A stretch of 64,000 nucleotides of DNA, from the NCBI GenBank assembly GCA_030549495.1, contig JAUIRK010000065.1:506001-570000 (forward strand), in the 5' to 3' direction. A program made the position numbers and the translations under genes. The DNA comes from Nectonema munidae (taxonomy: Eukaryota; Nematomorpha; Nectonematoida; Nectonematidae). The notes under the pieces were generated by a model. That model was not told the origin of the DNA. It saw only the letters and a program-made list of their open reading frames with translations, and ran no database searches. How positions within the stretch are numbered: the first letter of the stretch is position 1; the number at the start of each line of letters is the position of its first letter. Below are positions 1-12,727 of this stretch, in pieces.

Positions 1-2545
1 TCAGTGAAACCAATAGCGCGGCTGGCACCGACTTACTCAAGTTGGTAGAGGATTCGTACGTATTTATCGCTAACGATCCAACACCGACTCGTGATAAGAA
101 TGTGTTAGACCCTGCAATCATGTCTTTTAATCTAAGACCACTTCTAGCCTCAATAGTGGTTATTCAGGATTGCTGTGTATCTGATCACAAGCCCTTGTTG
201 GTCACAGTTTCTTTAGGTCCACAATTCACGGCTGACAAGGGAAATTTAGTGAAGAGATGGGTCTTCAGCCAAGCCAACTGGGATAGGTTTAGGTCGCTAC
301 TAAATGATTCAGCCCCGCGGGTCATGATGTGCATAGGAGTAAAACCTCCTGAGGAACTCGCGGAGTGTGTCAACGATGCTATTCTCTCCGCGGCACGAGA
401 GGCAGTTCCCTTGAAGGAGGTTAGAAAATACGAAAATCCAATTCCGAAGAATGTCCTATTACTCATCAAAGAAAAACGAGCTCTCTATAGAAAATACATT
501 CACACTAGGGCGCCGAGACAGAGAATCCTATCAATCGATTACAAAAACTCATAAGGAAAAAGCTCGGCGAAACCACATCTAGGAAAGTCACAAGCATCAC
601 AAAAGCCTCTAACCCGCTACAGGGCTCTTCGAAGTTCTGGAACCTAGTTAGAGGTCTGAAGCCTGGCTGCAAATGGTCCAACGTCGGTCACTTGGAATAA
701 CCGAACAGCCATTGAGGCGAAAGATAAATGTGCACTGCTTGCTGATTATTACGAAGATGTGTATAGGACAAATCCAGGTCCGAAAAATTTTAATTCTGAA
801 ATTTAGTTTTTTAGGCGTTTACCTGCGACGAACGACACTAACTTCATCCTAGAGGATCTGGTTCAAATCATTAAAAAGCTTAAAGCTAGGAAAGCCGCTG
901 GATGGGATGAAGTTAGTAATCTATTCATCAAGAATCTTCCCCCTAGGTTTAGGGACGTCTTGCTGGCAATGTATAACTCTTTTATAAAAGATGGGATCTA
1001 CCCAGACTGCTATAAAAGGGCTATACTTATTTAGGTGCCAAAGGCTGACAAGAAGAGCGGCAAACCGAGTGACCTACGGCCTATCAGTCTTCTCCCTTGC
1101 CTGAGCAAAGTGTATGACAAATTAATTTTTGGAGTACTCGATGCTTGGTGCAAGGAGCATGCAATTATCCCAAAAGAACAGTTTGGATTCCAAAAAGGTT
1201 TGTCAACAAATCATGCTCAAATGTTGCGAGATGTTGCAAAAAGCTTAAATGATGGCCTCTACGTAGGGATGATATCTTACGACCTGGAGAAGGCTTTTGA
1301 TACGGTCTGGCATGAGGGTTTGCTGTTCAAACTTAGTAGCATGTTTGTGCCATCATGTATCTTCAAGGTAGTTCACAGTTTCCTTTCTCGACGCTCATTC
1401 CAGATCAGAATATCTAACAAATTTTCAAGGAGAATAAGCCTAGGATGCGGGGTCCCCCAAGGTTCACCTCTAAGCCCCCTTCTGTTCAACTTCTACATAT
1501 CTGATATTAGGGACTCTTTCAATAAGTCAATCTATGGTAGGATAATCAGTTTCGCAGACGACATATGTGTATATTACTCCGCTAAGCGTGTTCCGTGTAT
1601 TTGCAAACACCTTACGGACGTAAATACCATATTAGGGGGGTATTTCACTGGATGGAACCTTAAGGTGAATTACTCTAAATGCAAGTTCATCATCTTTGGC
1701 GCTAATTGTCCCAAAAATAACCCGCCAACTATAGGGAATATTCCCGAGTTCGCGACCTAAAATATCTAGGAATCAATTGGGATGCAGGATTTAGTTTTCA
1801 TCGTGAAGCTCACGAAAGGATTAAAAAAAAGGGGGGGGGGAAGAAGGATCTAGCGCTATATGGGTGTCTTAAAGACCTTGGGGTCAATTCCACGGTGGTA
1901 GGCAAGGTCATTAAAATCCTCACAATGCCGAAATTGACTTATGGAAACTCAATTTTGGGATGCCTTCCCTCAACTTGGACCAACAAAATAGATGACCTCG
2001 TGTATAAAACTTTTTAGGACTGTTTATGGCAACCCTTTCACTATTGCTCATAGCCGGACCTCCTTTTCTTGGTTCCAGAAAAGGTTGGAGAAATTAAATA
2101 AAAAGTTTATAGAAAAATTAAGAACACATAAACATTGCCCGCAATTATGCCAAGCTTGGGAGCTCACGCAAACCCAGGCTGAAGCGTTCTTGGGGGTATA
2201 TGCTAAAAAAAAGTGGAAAGTTATCCTAGGTGACTACCCATATACAATAGCCCCAAAGCAATAGGGAATTCTGCGTTCTGCGATATAGTTCTATTTTTTT
2301 CTGAGTTCTAGATCCGCCTACTTAAATTTAGGATTGGCACAAGGTATAAGTTCCAAAACAGTTTCATGTTACGAGCTAGGTTAGGCATAGTCGCTAATCT
2401 GGCCTCTGTAGTAGTCTTCTTGTAGGACCGTCTATACATTCCAATTTTAAAACATATATCCTAGGGACGACATTTAGGGATGGAGTCAAATCCCAGGGGT
2501 AGATTGTTCCTAACCTAGCATGCCTTAAATTATGTATATCTTTCT
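1..2545 (+). mobile_element. LINE (non-LTR retrotransposon) fragment, endonuclease and reverse transcriptase, broken
   Basis: This is the 3' part of a non-LTR retrotransposon that runs off the left edge. Codons near 170-200 give the SDHKP motif of an AP-type endonuclease C-terminus. From about 850 a reverse transcriptase follows: LRPISLLPCLSKVYDKLI near 1077-1130, motif A SYDLEKAFDTVWHEGL near 1275-1320, motif B GVPQGSPLSPLLF near 1450-1488, and motif C with FADD near 1552-1563. The reading frame is interrupted by stops (for example TAG at 1032-1034) and by frame changes at about 555 and 1760, so it is dead. Weak thumb and C-terminal coding similarity continues to about 2264 and may reach 2545. 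The motif set fits the Jockey/I/R1 assemblage; I cannot place it more finely. Confidence 0.88.
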
Positions 2546-2689
2546 TAACCCTATAACATGTATCAAATATCATTTATTAATAGTATATAAGATATTGCAT
2601 GCCTTCAAACGCTTCTATTTTTGTAGCATATACCTTTTATAATCATATTCTTTTATTTAGGAACAAGATAGATTCCGTTGTGCCGGTTT

Positions 2690-3597
2690 TTTACCCTGGT
2701 TTTCTTCCTCTGAAGAATTCAAAGGTTTTTACGGTTAGGTAGTGCTCTAGCGACGCGATTCTACGTGGTTAGTAATCAAGCTATCACTAGACAATAAGTT
2801 TGTTTCCCAAATTGGAAGCAAGGATGGGTGCGAACGTCACAAAACATACTCCTACAAGACACTTTCTTTGCTCTGGGTTGAATAGCGTTCGCAGTTCCCT
2901 TCAGGTTCTCGGACATTACGGTTTAATATTTGCCCCTATTATTAATGAGGTGTTTGTGGATGGAACATTCAAAAATGCCTAAAAAATTTTCATCAAATAT
3001 TTAGTGTGCCCATTTTTAATACGAATTCCAGATAAAACCCCAAATTCTTATATTTAAAGCATTGAAAGAATGTGGACTTGAAAATAGTAAGTTTGTAAAA
3101 GGAAATTTTGAAGTAGCAATAATAAACACATCATAAAAGTTCGTTATTTTGGCCAAATTTGCAATTTTTGTTACAATTATGTGTGTTTAGGTATACCCTG
3201 AATCTCAATATAGACGCTGTTATTTACATTTTACTCAGGCTATATATAAAAATGTTATTAATCGTGGCTTTAAGGCAAAATATCAAAATAATGTAACTTT
3301 CAGATTTACAAAAAATGGCTATTTCCTTTCTTCCCAAATGTCAAGTAAATTTATATTTTTTACTGAAAACTGGGACAATAGCTTTTTATATATTTTTTAT
3401 TTTTTTAAATTTTTTTATGAGGTTGAAAATGCCTTCATAAGAATAAAAGCGCTTACAGTAAACTTTTTCTCAATGCAAAAGTTTTACGAGTATTTGGAGA
3501 AAACTTGTTTCATCGTATATGGATTGTATATGAGAGAAGAATCATAACAAACAACCATTGCGAAGGCTGGCACAAAGGGTAAATCAATACTTTAGTT
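2690..3597 (+). mobile_element. MULE (Mutator-like) transposase remnant, first part
   Basis: The translation contains hallmarks of a MULE/FLYWCH-associated transposase. VDGTFKNA near 2959-2982 corresponds to the first catalytic Asp region. YPESQYRRCYLHFTQAIYKN near 3194-3250 is the conserved C..HF.QA block. NNHCEGWHKG near 3550-3580 is the family's NN..EGWH block. Several stops and frame changes break it. The coding similarity is cut at 3597 by the hAT insertion and resumes at about 4593. Confidence 0.75.
3590..3597. repeat. 8-bp target-site duplication, left copy
   Basis: CTTTAGTT occurs immediately left of the hAT element and again at 4585-4592 immediately right of it. Eight base pairs is the standard hAT target duplication. 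Confidence 0.75.
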
Positions 3598-4584
3598 CAA
3601 GGAATTTAAGGGAGGTCCATGGACAAAATATGAATATTGGAAGTTCTTTTAACACAGTGAGTGGTCCATGAAGTCTTTGCCAAAAATAAATAATATGTAA
3701 ACAAATAACAAGTGTGTTATAAGCATCCACCAACATGCCTGACCAACATCTCATGTCGTATGCTTTATCAGTTCCCTCCTGCACTTGCGTCAGTTAGCGA
3801 ATAATTTAAAAGATGATGACTGTGTTGCATACGTTGACTATCTGAAAAATACTCACGAAGACATGATAACTCGTTTCAAAGACTTGTTAGAGCTGAAAAT
3901 TCCAGACTGAGTACTCAATCCATTTGAGATGAATGCTGCTGATGTTTCAATTGACTTACAAGAAGAACTTGTTGAATTACAATGTGACAGGTGGGCTCAA
4001 AGTTTATTTAAAAAAGATCAACAAAATGCATGGAGACGTAGTGAGTTTGCCTTTAAATATTCGCTATTATGTGAAAACGTTAAAATGTACAGCATTGCTT
4101 TTCCGCCTACCTATCTTGTGGGATGTGGCTTTAGTAGTGCTAATCAGCTGTTAACCAAGTATCGTAATCGCCTTGACCTTGTGAAAAGAGGAGACCTTGG
4201 TCTGGCTTTATCGAATTTGGAAGCAGATATTAAAAAATTGGTTTCACAACACCAGGCTCAACGTTGTCATTAATTTGTAGGACGCCGTTACTTTTTTTTA
4301 AAGAATAATAACGTTTAAATGCTATGCTGTACTTTTTCGATTGATATTTGATTCAAAAATATTAAGCCGAAAGATTTTTTGTTTATCTTGTTCAAGGAAG
4401 CCTTTAAATGTGAAACAATGAACATAATATAAATTCGTTTTTTTAATTTAAAATTAAAATTGAAATGTTTTCCCTATTTGAATATACATATTTATACATG
4501 TCTCTTATAGATATCATGGGGGTCCACAGTTTATAAGGTTATCGCTCAAAGGGTCCACAAGCAAAAAAGTTTGGGAAACCCCTG
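3598..4584 (+). mobile_element. hAT element inserted in the MULE (C-terminal transposase remnant)
   Basis: The insertion is bounded by perfect 8-bp duplications. The right end, read inward, is CAGGGGTTTCCCAAACTTTT, a typical hAT terminus; the left end starts CAAGG and is a poorer match. Between about 3785 and 4275 it encodes the C-terminal part of a ZBED/SCAND3-type hAT transposase: a segment like ANNLKDDDCVAYVDYLKN, then NPFEMNAADVSIDLQEELVE, a YSIAFPPTYLVGCGFSSANQ block (the hAT dimerisation region) and a final HQAQRCH. At 987 bp it lacks most of the transposase, so it is an internally deleted, non-autonomous copy. Confidence 0.8.
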
Positions 4585-4592
4585 CTTTAGTT

Positions 4593-4890
4593 TATAGTTT
4601 TAAATATAATATTATTTTAGATTTCATAGTGCAATGCCCCTTGATAAACCTTTAAAATGGGAAATCATAAAATTTTTCAAAAAACAAGAACTTAAGTACA
4701 GCGTGGAAATGAGTCAAATTGAAAAGGGACGTTTAAATAAATAATCCACGAAGCTAGGTTAACGAAGAAGTTGAAAAACGGAAATTTATTTATGAAGATA
4801 AAAATATCCTCCAATTTCTTAGGAAAGTATCTGTATCTATTGCAAAGTCAAGAAAGTTTGAAATCAGAAGCAACACTACTCAAGTAATTT
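4593..4890 (+). mobile_element. MULE transposase remnant, second part
   Basis: MULE-like coding similarity resumes right of the hAT. A segment near 4636-4720 reads KPLKWEIIKFFKKQELKYSV followed by EMSQIEKGR. A later segment near 4790-4890 reads KNILQFLRKVSVSIAKSR. This matches the C-terminal region expected downstream of the NN..EGWH block in such transposases. It confirms that the hAT split an older element. Confidence 0.65.
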
Positions 4891-6150
4891 TACACGAATA
4901 AACAATAATAACATTTTGTTTTCTATTGCCAATCTTGTTAAACAACAAATTTTTACCACAATTTTTTGATACATATAAAATATGCTTCCATTTTTCATTC
5001 AAATATAAATATTGTGAAATTTTTGGAGGGGATAAAAACTGCGAATTTTTGCTCTTAGTAAAAAACTTTAATTCAACTCTGAAAATGAATATTTTATAAA
5101 TGCTATATAGTGTTTTTAAATAGAGGTCAAAAATTTTGATTTTTTTATTAGAAATTAGAAAAATAAGGGATATAAGCTTTCAAATCGCTACAATATCTTT
5201 ATAACTTAAGCTTATCTGATGGGGGCGTCTGGTTGCGCCCTTCATTGTGTTCGGGTGACTTCTTTATTGTTTACGCTTTCACATCATAAGCCTTTGCTGC
5301 CACATGACAAGGCTTAAGAACAAATTGCTGCAAACGGGTATGATGAGTGATATGACCCTTTTGTCTGATTGCCCCTAATGTCCGAGAATCGCAATGAAGT
5401 ATGATGAGTAAATGCCCGTGTGCCCCTAATGTCCCCTTTCCGTTCAGTTCTACGCCATCCGTGGTGGAATGTGGTCATTTGTGTTCTGTGTTACTGGGGT
5501 GCCGACGCTCTTGCTTGTTCATGTGTCCTCTTGAATATTTACTCAAAGTTGCAAAAGGTATCATTTCTTACGCTAAACAGATTCCATGAATATATATTCA
5601 TGATCAATTGGGCATGTGTTTATTTCATTTTTCTATCATTTTTCTCATTTCATCAGGATCAATTTTTCTAATTGGGCATGTGTTTATTTGTTAAGCTGGT
5701 AATTTTTTTCTGAGCAAACCTAGAGCCATATGCTACGAATATACATGGCTGAAATTTGAGTCGCACACCGACACGCTCACATTCTAGAGCGCTGGACACA
5801 TCTGGTAATGTTTGGCACATTCTGTACTTGATATGATACTTTTTCGCATCTACTTAATTTTATATCATCTAGCTCATTAGGCATGCAGCATACGTTTGTG
5901 TTCTATGCTGTAATGTATAACTTAATACTTATATACTGTTTAATTTTCCAGGTTTAAATTAATTGTAATAGTTTTAACATGTTAATTGTGAAGCATAAAT
6001 TATTTTAATTATGAACTTATTCCATATACTTTATAGGATACAGTGAACTGTGAACAAATTAAAAGTGTGTTTTTCCCAAATAAATACACTTACGTTTGAA
6101 TATATGGTTCACAGTTGAAACTATTTAGAATTATTAACTGAAAAATTGTG
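4891..6150. other. No gene seen
   Basis: AT-rich sequence. Two overlapping open frames near 5401-5671 lack any recognisable domain and have poor amino-acid composition. The 5210-5480 stretch is less AT-rich and may be an unrecognised repeat. Confidence 0.4.
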
Positions 6151-6159
6151 ATTTGATCT

Positions 6160-7795
6160 TCGAGAGTGCAGCGTCTGGTGGAGATACTTTGCTAAAGAAT
6201 CTGAAGACACTGCTAAATGTGACTTCTGTAAGAATGTATATTCTCATAAAGGCCGAAGCAAAGTAATTTCAAGAATCACCTGAAATCCATGGACAAACAA
6301 GATTTTGAAGAATGGATCAATGAACACGGTAAATCTTCAAAAATCAAGCCAAAAAGTGTTCATACATTTCTTAATGAAAAAAAGAAATAAAGCAGCAAAA
6401 CGAGAGAAATTATCACTTCTTTAAAGTGTGCGATATAAATGACCACAGTTCAACATCTCTTGATCGAAAGATTTGCGAGATGAATAAATGGACTACCTGC
6501 CATTCGTTCACGTTGAAGATATCGGCTTCATGGGATTGTTCGCTGAAACTTCAGCCCTGTACAAAATAAAGCAGCAACATTACTACGAAAACCACGCTTA
6601 TAAAACATGTACCCATCGGTCAAAGAGAAAGTGAATGGCTGGTCTGAAACTTCAGCTGATGTATCTTTGATGTCACTGACGTGTCACGCCATACACAGCA
6701 AATTTGAGAGTCTCAACCTCTCCTTATGTGCTGAACCACTAACAGATCGCCATACTGGTCACTACCTATCAGAGAAATTCGACGACATTCTCAAAACGTG
6801 GAACTTCGGGGAAGCTGTCCATGTTGTAATGAGAGATTCAGGCGCAAATATATAGAAGGCTATATTTCTTAGTGGTTTTCACAATTTAAATTGCACTGCT
6901 CATAGCCTTCAGCTGGTCATCCAATCTGGATTGTCTGGCCAAAAGTCAGTTACTAACGTCATTGCTGAGGTCAAACGCATAGATACCTACTTTCACCACT
7001 CAACAATGACTCGGAATAAGCTTCCTACCAGGTGGAATAGCCTTTCCACATGTTGGGGAGGATATTAGAAGTTAACCTAAAAGTCTCAGTTCTCACTCTT
7101 CTTCAATATCAGCAGCAATCCCCTTGCTGACATCATTATATAAATTTCTAGACACCTTGAGCGAGACTGCTGAAAGTAGTGAAGGATTGAAGAGCATGCT
7201 GCTTGCCCTTACACCTGAAGTTAAAAGGAGATTTAATAACATGGAACCAAATCTCCTATATTCTGTTACCTTACCATTTATCTAGATCCCAGATATAAAA
7301 GTCCAAGTGTTTTGAACAGAATTCATGACGAACTGTCCAAGAAAATTGAAGACACCCATGAGGCGACCCAAGGAAGTGAAGCAGATGCAAAGGGAGCAAA
7401 ACTATCAGACGGTAATCAGCCAAGCATTTCTAATATATCCAATCCATACTGGACACCATGAACACGTTTTTGAGCTCTGGCATCAGAGTTTTCTTCACAT
7501 AAATAAAAAGGTACAACAGATGCTCGACCGTTACCACAAAGAAAAGCGAATTGCTCCAGAAGATAATCATTTGCAATGGTGGAAGGATAAGCAAGAAAAA
7601 CACAGGGAACTAACAACTATTGCAAGCACTTATCTAGCTTGTCCTTCAAGCAGCATTCCAAGCCAACAACTTTTCAGTGGACCTGGAACTCCCCATGATG
7701 AGATGAGAAACCGCTTAAATGCGGACAAAATCCTCTTACTAAAGTTCACTTTGCAAATTATTAAATTCAACATTAAACTTGATATAAATAAATAA
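6160..7795 (+). mobile_element. hAT transposase fossil with BED zinc finger
   Basis: From about 6170 a BED-type finger is seen: SVWWRYFAKESEDTAKCDFC followed by KNVYSHKGRS and a downstream NFKNHLKS. Around 6607-6850 there is a DDE-region segment with LTDRHTGHYLSEKFDD and VMRDSGANI. From 6870 follow NLNCTAHSLQLVIQSGLSG and then LPTRWNSLSTCWG. The C-terminus at 7560-7770 is the classic dimerisation block, with YLACPSSSIPSQQLFSGPGT and RNRLNADKILLL. Domain order is complete but the frame is broken several times. It resembles ZBED4/ZBED6-like hAT elements. Terminal repeats were not located. Confidence 0.85.
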
Positions 7796-8586
7796 TAAAT
7801 CAAATAACTTTGCAAAGGGCGGAAGATGGGAAAAGTGGTTGGTAGGGTGAACAGTGCGATGGGTCCTCGTCCCTCACCCTTGAAACCCATTCTTTTTATA
7901 ACTCAGATCTAAAATTTGTATCTATTTCTAATCGGCATGATATTGTTCGTCCTGTCATATTTACTCATACCAGTAATAATTTTGCAACTGCAACCTGAAT
8001 AACTAATCACATAAGGTATGTACGGAGTGTGGCTAAATGGTGCTAGATATATTTCAGAAAATAACTAATTTTTAAATAAAACGTATACTTCTTCCTGAAG
8101 AAAATCATATTACTTTTCATATATTGCTCAAAAATAATTTTGCATATAAAGCTACATATAAAATTTTGCTATTGAAAGCCAAAATATTTGTAAAAAACAG
8201 TATAAAGGCTTTAACGGCAGAGATAACTTCTAGAGAGCTCGAAGGTAGAGCAGTAGTCGTTTTTGGAAGTGAGCGTGAAAATAAGCATATATGCGCAACG
8301 TGCAAAGAAATGACCAAAAGAACGTTGAACGATGGAAGAATTTATTTTTAACTTAGAAAATAATCCATGGTCAAAAACTGATTTAATTTACTGCATGATA
8401 GTGAATGAGAATGTGCTCAAAGTATTCTTTGTTTTTCCACTCAAGAAAATGTAAAGATTTTAGCTTCGTGTGAAATGCTTTTAAATGGATGAAAATTTTA
8501 AAATTTCACCGAAAATATTCATGCAGCTTTACGTTATTCACGAGTTGAAACGAGATTTTAACGTAGCATCATTCGTCTACTCTTTA
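7796..8586. other. No gene seen
   Basis: AT-rich. Frames are open on both strands over 8117-8351, but the predicted peptides match nothing I know. A C..C pair (ICATCKEMTK) near 8290-8320 is not enough to call a domain. Confidence 0.35.
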
Positions 8587-10291
8587 CCCTTAAATGCATG
8601 AAATATTTGACTTTCTTTATTACATAAAATTGGTCTTTTGGGACCCATATATTTTTTTGTGTCTAATCACTATAATTTGTTCACCATTACTGATTAAATG
8701 TTAAAAATGATTATTAAAATTTTTTATTTCAAAATAAAAAAATATTTATTTGAACTTGGGGAAACATGAAAATTCCTCTTTTTTTTGGAATGCTGTGCAC
8801 AAATCACATTTGAACATTTTTTACACACTCTTAAATTTACTTTCACATGTTTTTTTAGAATTATTTTTTATGTTTATCCCACAAATTTGAATTAAGTCTT
8901 GGATATTCCTTAACAGTCCAACCAAAGATATAGTTCTGATTTCTATCAACGGTTTTATTAGAATCATGCATATATTCCATTATTTGTTTTTACTTATAAA
9001 GTATATACAAAAGAGTTGATAGCTGCTAAATTCAAGAGATTCTTAAAATAAACCAAGGGCCATCTTTATGTTCTACGTTGGACACTATAAAAATGGCATA
9101 ATTGATCTACGGTGTCAACATGCCCTTTTGAGATAGTTTGCATACTACTTTGTTGACAAGCTTTTTTGTTTGAACTCCATTCTCTTTTCCAACGTAAGGC
9201 AATCCATTGCATATATAGCCAGTATTACAATCAACCAAAAGAAACAGTTTCTTTCCATACTTGTTAGGTTTAGATGGTAAATACTGGCAAAATGAACAAC
9301 GTTCACGGAATGGGTCAATTGCTCATCAATGCAGAGTTCATGAGAGAATATTAAGTTCGCAAGAATAGATTCAAATCTATTTATTGACATTGTAGCTTTG
9401 AAAATTGGACTGCCAAAAGGTCCTTCACTCCATAAATTTCGAATACTTTCACGGTTACATTTACATACACCAAGAAGATAAAGTAATCCTAAAAAGGCAA
9501 GTATTTCAGCTTGGTCTATTCTTTTCCAGTCTTTGTTTTTTATTTCAGCATGCTTATTAGTTGATAATAAAATCTTAGAAATTATCTTCTCTTTAAAAAA
9601 ATAACCTGAATGATTGAAGAGGATCATTTATATGTATTTTTGTACCCCATTTCAAAGAAAAAAATGTTTGATAATTGTGTTCTTTTTGGAGGTGCTTTTG
9701 AAACCCATTATTTTCCAGATTTTCATGTAAACTTTGTACTCGGCTGTTCAAAAGGTAAGGAAAAATTGTTTTGAACAATTGTATTCACTGGATCATCTTC
9801 TACACATTCCATATCAATTTCTGTATCAGACAAATACGATCAACCGTCTGTGCTTGAATTATCTTTTAGTAAACTGTCCGTTTTGCAGTAAAAAGAAAGT
9901 CAATGTGTTCAAAATGCAGCTAAAAATTTGAAGAAAAAAAAACAATGCAAATGAATCTTCATTGAGTTGAAAAATGATTTATTATTTATTAATTTTATCT
10001 CAGTGTATGTTGTATAAACTCTGACGTTTCAAATGCGTTCTTTATCTTATATTTTCTTAAAAACATATATTTTCATAAAATGAGTCCCAAAGGACCTTTC
10101 TGATTATATTCTATTTTTGTTGTAATTTTTTTCTAGCAAATTTTTTTCTAAAAAAAATTATTAACACATAAAAACCTCTAGTTAGATGACAATTAGCAAA
10201 AATTTGTTTCATTGAAGTTTTGTATTTTATTGTAAAATATGATAAAACATGACTTATAGGTCTTCTGGGACCCATTTTATGCATTTAAGGA
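8587..10291 (-). mobile_element. piggyBac element, internally deleted
   Basis: Inverted ends match: CCCTTAAATGCAT at 8587-8599 and, on the other strand, CCTTAAATGCATAAAAT ending near 10289. The flanks are TTTA and TTGA, decayed forms of the TTAA target. Both ends also carry a GGTC...GGGACCCAT subterminal block. The minus strand encodes piggyBac transposase pieces: an N-terminal KWGTKIHINDPLQSF near 9640, then AEILAFLGLLYLLGVCK, WSEGPFGSPIFKATMSINRF, KKLFLLVDCNTGYICNGLPY (in another frame) and a C-terminal part resembling VDQLCHFYSV with RRWPL. The stretch between the MSINRFESIL and LVDCNTGY blocks is missing, which removes the first catalytic Asp region. A downstream CKKCSN...C segment is the remnant of the terminal Cys-rich domain. 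Confidence 0.82.
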
Positions 10292-11340
10292 TTGAAAAAG
10301 AAAAGCTCTTATCAAAATTTACAATATGTAATCGTATCCAAATGCAATTGCTTCAGTTTTTAGATCAAGATAAATTTTTTTCTTGAATTTTGTCTTTTTG
10401 TTGATGCAGCTTTAAGATTTCATTGCGTATTCTTTCAATTGTGAGTATTAGAACTGATAACATTAAAACAAAATGACCTTCATTTTTTGAAAGTTTTAAA
10501 CAAAAATCTATAGCACTTTCTACTTAACAAATTTCCCTACTTATTATGTATTCAAATAATGAATACTCGAAATGAAATCATTTTATTAACTTCAATTTAT
10601 GAGTTAACCAAAAGTTGCTTAAAAAGATGTTTTAGAATCAGTTAAAATTGTCAATATATATTATTTAGAATAAAAACAAAACCATTTTTAAATATTCGTA
10701 TTGAAATACTGTTGTCGCTAATTGATAAAAAAATCTGCTAACTATTAATAATTATTTTCACTTCGATATCACGATTTCAAACTAAAAACAAGTTCAACTT
10801 ATTTTTTTCTGTACTTTTTTCAGTATGCTTTTCCCGAACCTTGCCCCATTCTGACCTGAGGCAGTATATATAGGTCTAATTCTAAAAGACAAAGAATAAA
10901 ATATAAGTTAGGTCAAACTGAACTATTTTCCTTTTTTAAGGCCATGATTAACAACGGCAATCAATTGTACAGTAGATTGTTGTCTATCGATTTCTCAGGA
11001 CCTTTTTAATCCTAGCATTAACTTGTGGAGATCCTAGGTTATTAGCCATTTATACCTGTATCCATAGTGCTTCCGATATATATGTCTGTCTTAGATTATT
11101 TGTGTCAGTTGGAAGAATAAAACCTTCAAATTTCATTGGTGACATAAATAATTTGGTAAAAACTGCATACTTGGTAGATTTCTTTACAATACTGTATTCC
11201 CTTAATCTTTCATTTCAAGGAGAGAATTCCTACACTTTATTTTGCAGAAAAACGAAATGCCTTCTAAATGAAGCCTGGATCTTTGGCTGTCAAGGATAAA
11301 AAATAGAAATTTTTACATGTTTCCCACATTAAATAAATTT
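10292..11340. other. No gene seen
   Basis: Very AT-rich, with short open frames only (for example 11102-11299) and no recognisable domain or terminal repeats. Confidence 0.4.
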
Positions 11341-11349
11341 GCTGAAGAA

Positions 11350-11670
11350 AATGAGACTAGTGTTCTATTCAACAACAGTTTTTAAAGTTTGCTGATCCAA
11401 CACTTGATGACTTTAAAAGAGGAGTTTAGTCGATATTTTCCAGAAAAGCCTCAGTTATCCCATAATATATTTAGAAAATCATTTGCTGCAAAAATTGAAG
11501 ATGTTCCTGAAAGATATCAAGAGGAATTCATTCATTTTATCACATCTGACTGTGCAAACACTGACTTTGAATTCCTAGCAGTGAATCAATTTTGGATCAT
11601 GCAATTACTTCGATATCCAAATTTGGCTGAATGTATGCTGAGAATTTCCATGCCTTTTCCTTATATTTGA
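11350..11670 (+). mobile_element. hAT transposase fragment
   Basis: One open segment reads LMTLKEEFSRYFPEKPQLS, then an FAAKIEDVPERYQEEFIHF block, then EFLAVNQFWIMQLLRYPNLA and LRISMPFPY. This matches the region just before the dimerisation domain of SCAND3/ZBED5/GTF2IRD2-type hAT transposases, including the [LE][EV]FI.[LF]..D spacing. It stops at MPFPY, where intact relatives continue TYLCE.GFS. It is a short truncated relic with no ends found. Confidence 0.7.
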
Positions 11671-12719
11671 AGTGACCATTTCATCTTTACTACTTATAAA
11701 ATCGAACTTTACCTGTAGGCTTTTTCTTCGAAAACATAATTATTTATCTCAAGCTTTCTCATGTAAATATGAATTTTGACTATTTATCTTTTCCATTAAG
11801 GTTTTCTCTTAGCCTTCACTTAACAAAAATTGATTTTTAATTAAAACTTTTAACAAATAGTTACCTTTGTCGCTATTTTTGATATTATTCCTACCCTATC
11901 CTTTTTTTCTATAACCATAATTTCAGCAAACTCTATGTAAGAACAGCTATTCATCTTTCTAAGAGAGCAGCTGCTTTTTTTTTTAGAAGCATAGTATCCT
12001 CTTCTGATCCTCCTTTCTTCCTCTCAGATGGTTCTTACAATTTTTTTACCTATATTTACTGCATTTTCCTTTCCTCTCTTTTATCCAGTTCAAAAATCAT
12101 CTCTTTTTTTTGTTCTAAAAATTTTGTGAGTTTTTCCTATTCTTTTCTATCTTAATGATTTTGACTTCTTTATCCCAAACATTAAATATTTTCTTACTTA
12201 TAACATGGCTTAAGTTTTTCCAAACTCTAAATTACTTATTGAATGTCTAACATTTAAATTGTATTTTGTTTAAATGTCCACATATGGACTTTTTATTTGA
12301 AAACTTTTCAGTCACCCTTTTTAAGTATCCTGGACTCTCTTTCACTTCTATAGGCGACCTAATTTTAAGACCTGAACTTTACTCAATCATTCAATTTTAA
12401 ACTTCACCTTTCTTTTTCTTTTATTTACTTCTTTTTATCTCCTTTCTAACAATTATCTGACAAATTTACTCACAGTAATTTTTCTTAGCATTCTCTCAGC
12501 TTTCAAGTCTTCTGCGTCTTACAAAATATTTGATCAATTAATCAACTTTTCATTTACACTGACATTGATTATTTATTGACTTCATTTTATTTTCCCAATA
12601 TCAAATAATCATAATTTTAGTTTTTAATTGCATATTTTGGTTTAAATTTATGAATCAGAAATACGTCACACAGGTTAGCTGAATGATATAATAATTTTAT
12701 TGTGTGTTATACTGTTATA
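11671..12719. other. Pyrimidine-rich non-coding stretch
   Basis: C/T-rich on the + strand with many TTTCT runs and no coding signal. Part of it (12387-12456) is repeated at 16032-16098. Confidence 0.5.
12387..12456 (+). repeat. Dispersed direct repeat, copy 1
   Basis: About 70 bp beginning near ACTCAATCATTC and ending near TTTCTAAC matches 16032-16098 at roughly 85 % by eye. The family is unknown. Confidence 0.55.
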
Positions 12720-12727
12720 CCACCAAC

